DNA from: Devosia sp.
Lineage (GTDB): Bacteria; Pseudomonadota; Alphaproteobacteria; Rhizobiales; Devosiaceae
DNA length: 14,381 nt
Direction of reading: 5' to 3'
NCBI GenBank assembly: GCA_016793415.1
Contig: JAEUMC010000794.1
Location: forward strand, 1-14,381
A program made the position numbers and the translations under genes. How positions within the stretch are numbered: position 1 is the first letter of the stretch; each line of letters opens with the position of its first letter. The notes below the pieces were generated by a model. That model was not told the DNA's origin, did not search any database, and saw nothing but the letters and a program-made list of their open reading frames with translations. Positions 13,222 through 14,381 of the stretch are shown here, one piece after another.

Positions 13222-13997
13222 GCCTGCTCGAACTCAAGGGTGTAACCCTCAGCTTTGCCGGCTCCAAGGTGCTCGACGGCGTCGATTTCAGCGTTCCGGC
13301 CGGCCACATCGTCAGCCTGATCGGGCCGAACGGGGCAGGCAAGACCTCCTTGTTCAACTGCATCACCGGCTTCTACAAGCCGCAGCAGGGCTCGATCCAG
13401 CTCGCCGGCACCGAAATGCTGAAGCTGAAGCCGCACCAGGTGACGCAGCTCGGCATCGCCCGAACGTTCCAGAACGTGCGGCTGTTCCGCGAGATGACGG
13501 TGCTCGAGAACGTCATGTCGGGCCAGCACAGCCGCACCCGCGCCGGGGTGATCGATGCGATCCTGCGGCTGCCTTCGCAGCGCCGCGAGGAAGCCGAAAT
13601 CCGGCAGGTCGCCGAGGAATGCCTCAGCTTTGTCGGGATCATCGAGGGCTGGGAGCGGGAGGCAACCACACTGCCCTATGGCTGGCAGCGTCGCGTCGAA
13701 ATTGCCCGCGCGCTGGCCACCAAGCCGCGGCTGCTGCTGCTCGACGAACCCGCGGCCGGACTGACCTCGGGTGAAAAGGAAGAACTGATCGACCTCATCC
13801 GCCGCATCCGCAACGAGCGCGATGTCTGCATCCTCCTGATCGAGCACGATACCGGGCTGGTGATGCGCCTGTCGGAGCGGATCAGCGTGCTCGACCACGG
13901 AGTGATGATCGCCGAGGGCACGCCCAAGGAAATCCAGTCCAACCAGCGGGTGATCGAGGCCTATCTCGGCGTCGAGGAGGATGCACTTGACCTCTGA
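13218..13997 (+). CDS. livG: Branched-chain amino-acid-type ABC transporter ATP-binding protein LivG
   Basis: This is a cytoplasmic ATPase that energises the HAAT importer, 259 aa. Motifs in order are Walker A GPNGAGKT (36-43), Q-loop Q85 (ARTFQNVRLF), the signature loop LPYGW (152-156) followed by QRRVEIARAL, Walker B LLLLDE (172-177), D-loop region AAGLTSGE and switch H210 (LIEHD). The signature is typically LAYGQ in LivG, so Trp occupies the usual Gln position; the other catalytic residues are intact and function is expected. The C-terminal extension GTPKEIQSNQRVIEAYLGVEE is the LivG-type tail. The ATG overlaps the livM stop. The gene end overlaps the start of livF by 11-17 bp depending on which livF start is used. 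Confidence 0.97.
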   Translation: MSLLELKGVTLSFAGSKVLDGVDFSVPAGHIVSLIGPNGAGKTSLFNCITGFYKPQQGSIQLAGTEMLKLKPHQVTQLGIARTFQNVRLFREMTVLENVMSGQHSRTRAGVIDAILRLPSQRREEAEIRQVAEECLSFVGIIEGWEREATTLPYGWQRRVEIARALATKPRLLLLDEPAAGLTSGEKEELIDLIRRIRNERDVCILLIEHDTGLVMRLSERISVLDHGVMIAEGTPKEIQSNQRVIEAYLGVEEDALDL

Positions 13998-14381
13998 TGT
14001 GATCCTCAAACTCGAAGGCCTCGCCAGCGCCTATGGCAAGATCGATGCGGTCAAGGGCATCGACCTCGAAGTGCAGCGCGGCCAGATCGTGACCCTGCTC
14101 GGCGCCAACGGCGCCGGCAAGACGACGACGCTGAAGACCATTTCCGGATTGGTACGGGCCAAGGCTGGGCGAGTGGTGTTCGAAGGCACCGACATCACCG
14201 GCATGGCGGCGCACCAGATCGCGCGGGCGGGCGTCGTGCACGTGCCCGAGGGCCGGCATGTGCTGCGTGGCCTCAGCGTGCGCGAGAACCTCGAGCTGGG
14301 CGCGTTCACGGTAAAGGACGCAACGCTGAGGAAAGACCGGCTCGAACAGGTGTTCGCGCAGTTTCCGATCCTCAAGACGCG
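13981..14381 (+). CDS. livF: Branched-chain amino-acid-type ABC transporter ATP-binding protein LivF (3' truncated by window)
   Basis: This is the second ATPase of the HAAT importer; only the first 133 codons are in the window and no stop is reached. Walker A GANGAGKT (41-48) and the LivF-specific GVVHVPEGRHVLRGLSVRENLELGAF (84-109, usual form HVPEGRxxFxxLTVxENL) are clear. The strong Shine-Dalgarno GAGGAGG (13974-13980) abuts the ATG at 13981 with no spacer. It is 6 nt from an in-frame TTG at 13987, so the TTG is a real alternative start that would remove two residues. The gene overlaps the end of livG. The signature motif, Walker B and H-loop lie beyond the window. Confidence 0.95.
   Translation, partial: MHLTSDVILKLEGLASAYGKIDAVKGIDLEVQRGQIVTLLGANGAGKTTTLKTISGLVRAKAGRVVFEGTDITGMAAHQIARAGVVHVPEGRHVLRGLSVRENLELGAFTVKDATLRKDRLEQVFAQFPILKT

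Overview
This 14.4 kb, GC-rich window carries two solute-import operons with their own local GntR-family regulators. The dense, overlapping gene packing and the pairing of CUT1-type sugar transport with HAAT-type branched-chain amino-acid-type transport suggest an alphaproteobacterium, probably Hyphomicrobiales and perhaps Devosia-like. That placement is inferred from general character only, because no rRNA or marker gene is present. I saw no tRNA, rRNA, CRISPR array, insertion sequence or integrase. No gene-free stretch exceeds about 165 bp.

Region A (1-8332) is a carbohydrate catabolism locus. A GntR/UTRA repressor gene on the plus strand is divergent from a minus-strand operon: GH4 NAD-dependent glycosidase, PfkB sugar kinase, sugar-binding protein, amidohydrolase-2 hydrolase, and two CUT1 permeases. 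The genes are coupled by one-base or 8-bp overlaps, except around the binding protein, which has its own leader with a dyad and a downstream mRNA hairpin. No ATPase is encoded, so the transporter probably borrows a shared MsmK/UgpC-type subunit. The proposed order of events is import, NAD-dependent cleavage by the glycosidase, phosphorylation by the kinase, and possibly lactone opening by the amidohydrolase. The substrate is unknown. Last on this strand, after a 95-bp gap, lies a divergent MraY/WecA-like polyisoprenyl-phosphate sugar-phosphate transferase whose C-terminal histidine motif is HDH rather than the classical HHH.

The GH4 promoter can be read in some detail: a TTGCCT/TATGAT pair with a dyad ending in ACTG/CAGT over the -10. 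This places the transcript start downstream of the first ATG and argues for a GTG start at 7429.

Region B (8338-9150) is a single alpha/beta hydrolase gene, convergent with the UTRA regulator.

Region C (9313-14381) is an FCD-type GntR regulator divergent from a liv-like operon: periplasmic binding protein, LivH, LivM, LivG and a LivF cut by the window end. The 106-bp divergent gap (10039-10144) holds overlapping promoter-like elements and two candidate operators. The regulator has lost one of the usual FCD metal ligands, and the binding protein differs at a residue that contacts the amino-acid ligand in LIV-BP. The ligand may therefore not be leucine, isoleucine or valine.

Both transport operons place an 11-bp GC-rich hairpin without a T-run just after the binding-protein gene, probably to set binding protein to membrane subunit stoichiometry. 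Nothing here is demonstrably a wholly new system. The sugar cassette of unknown substrate and the MraY-like protein attached to it are the parts most worth following up.
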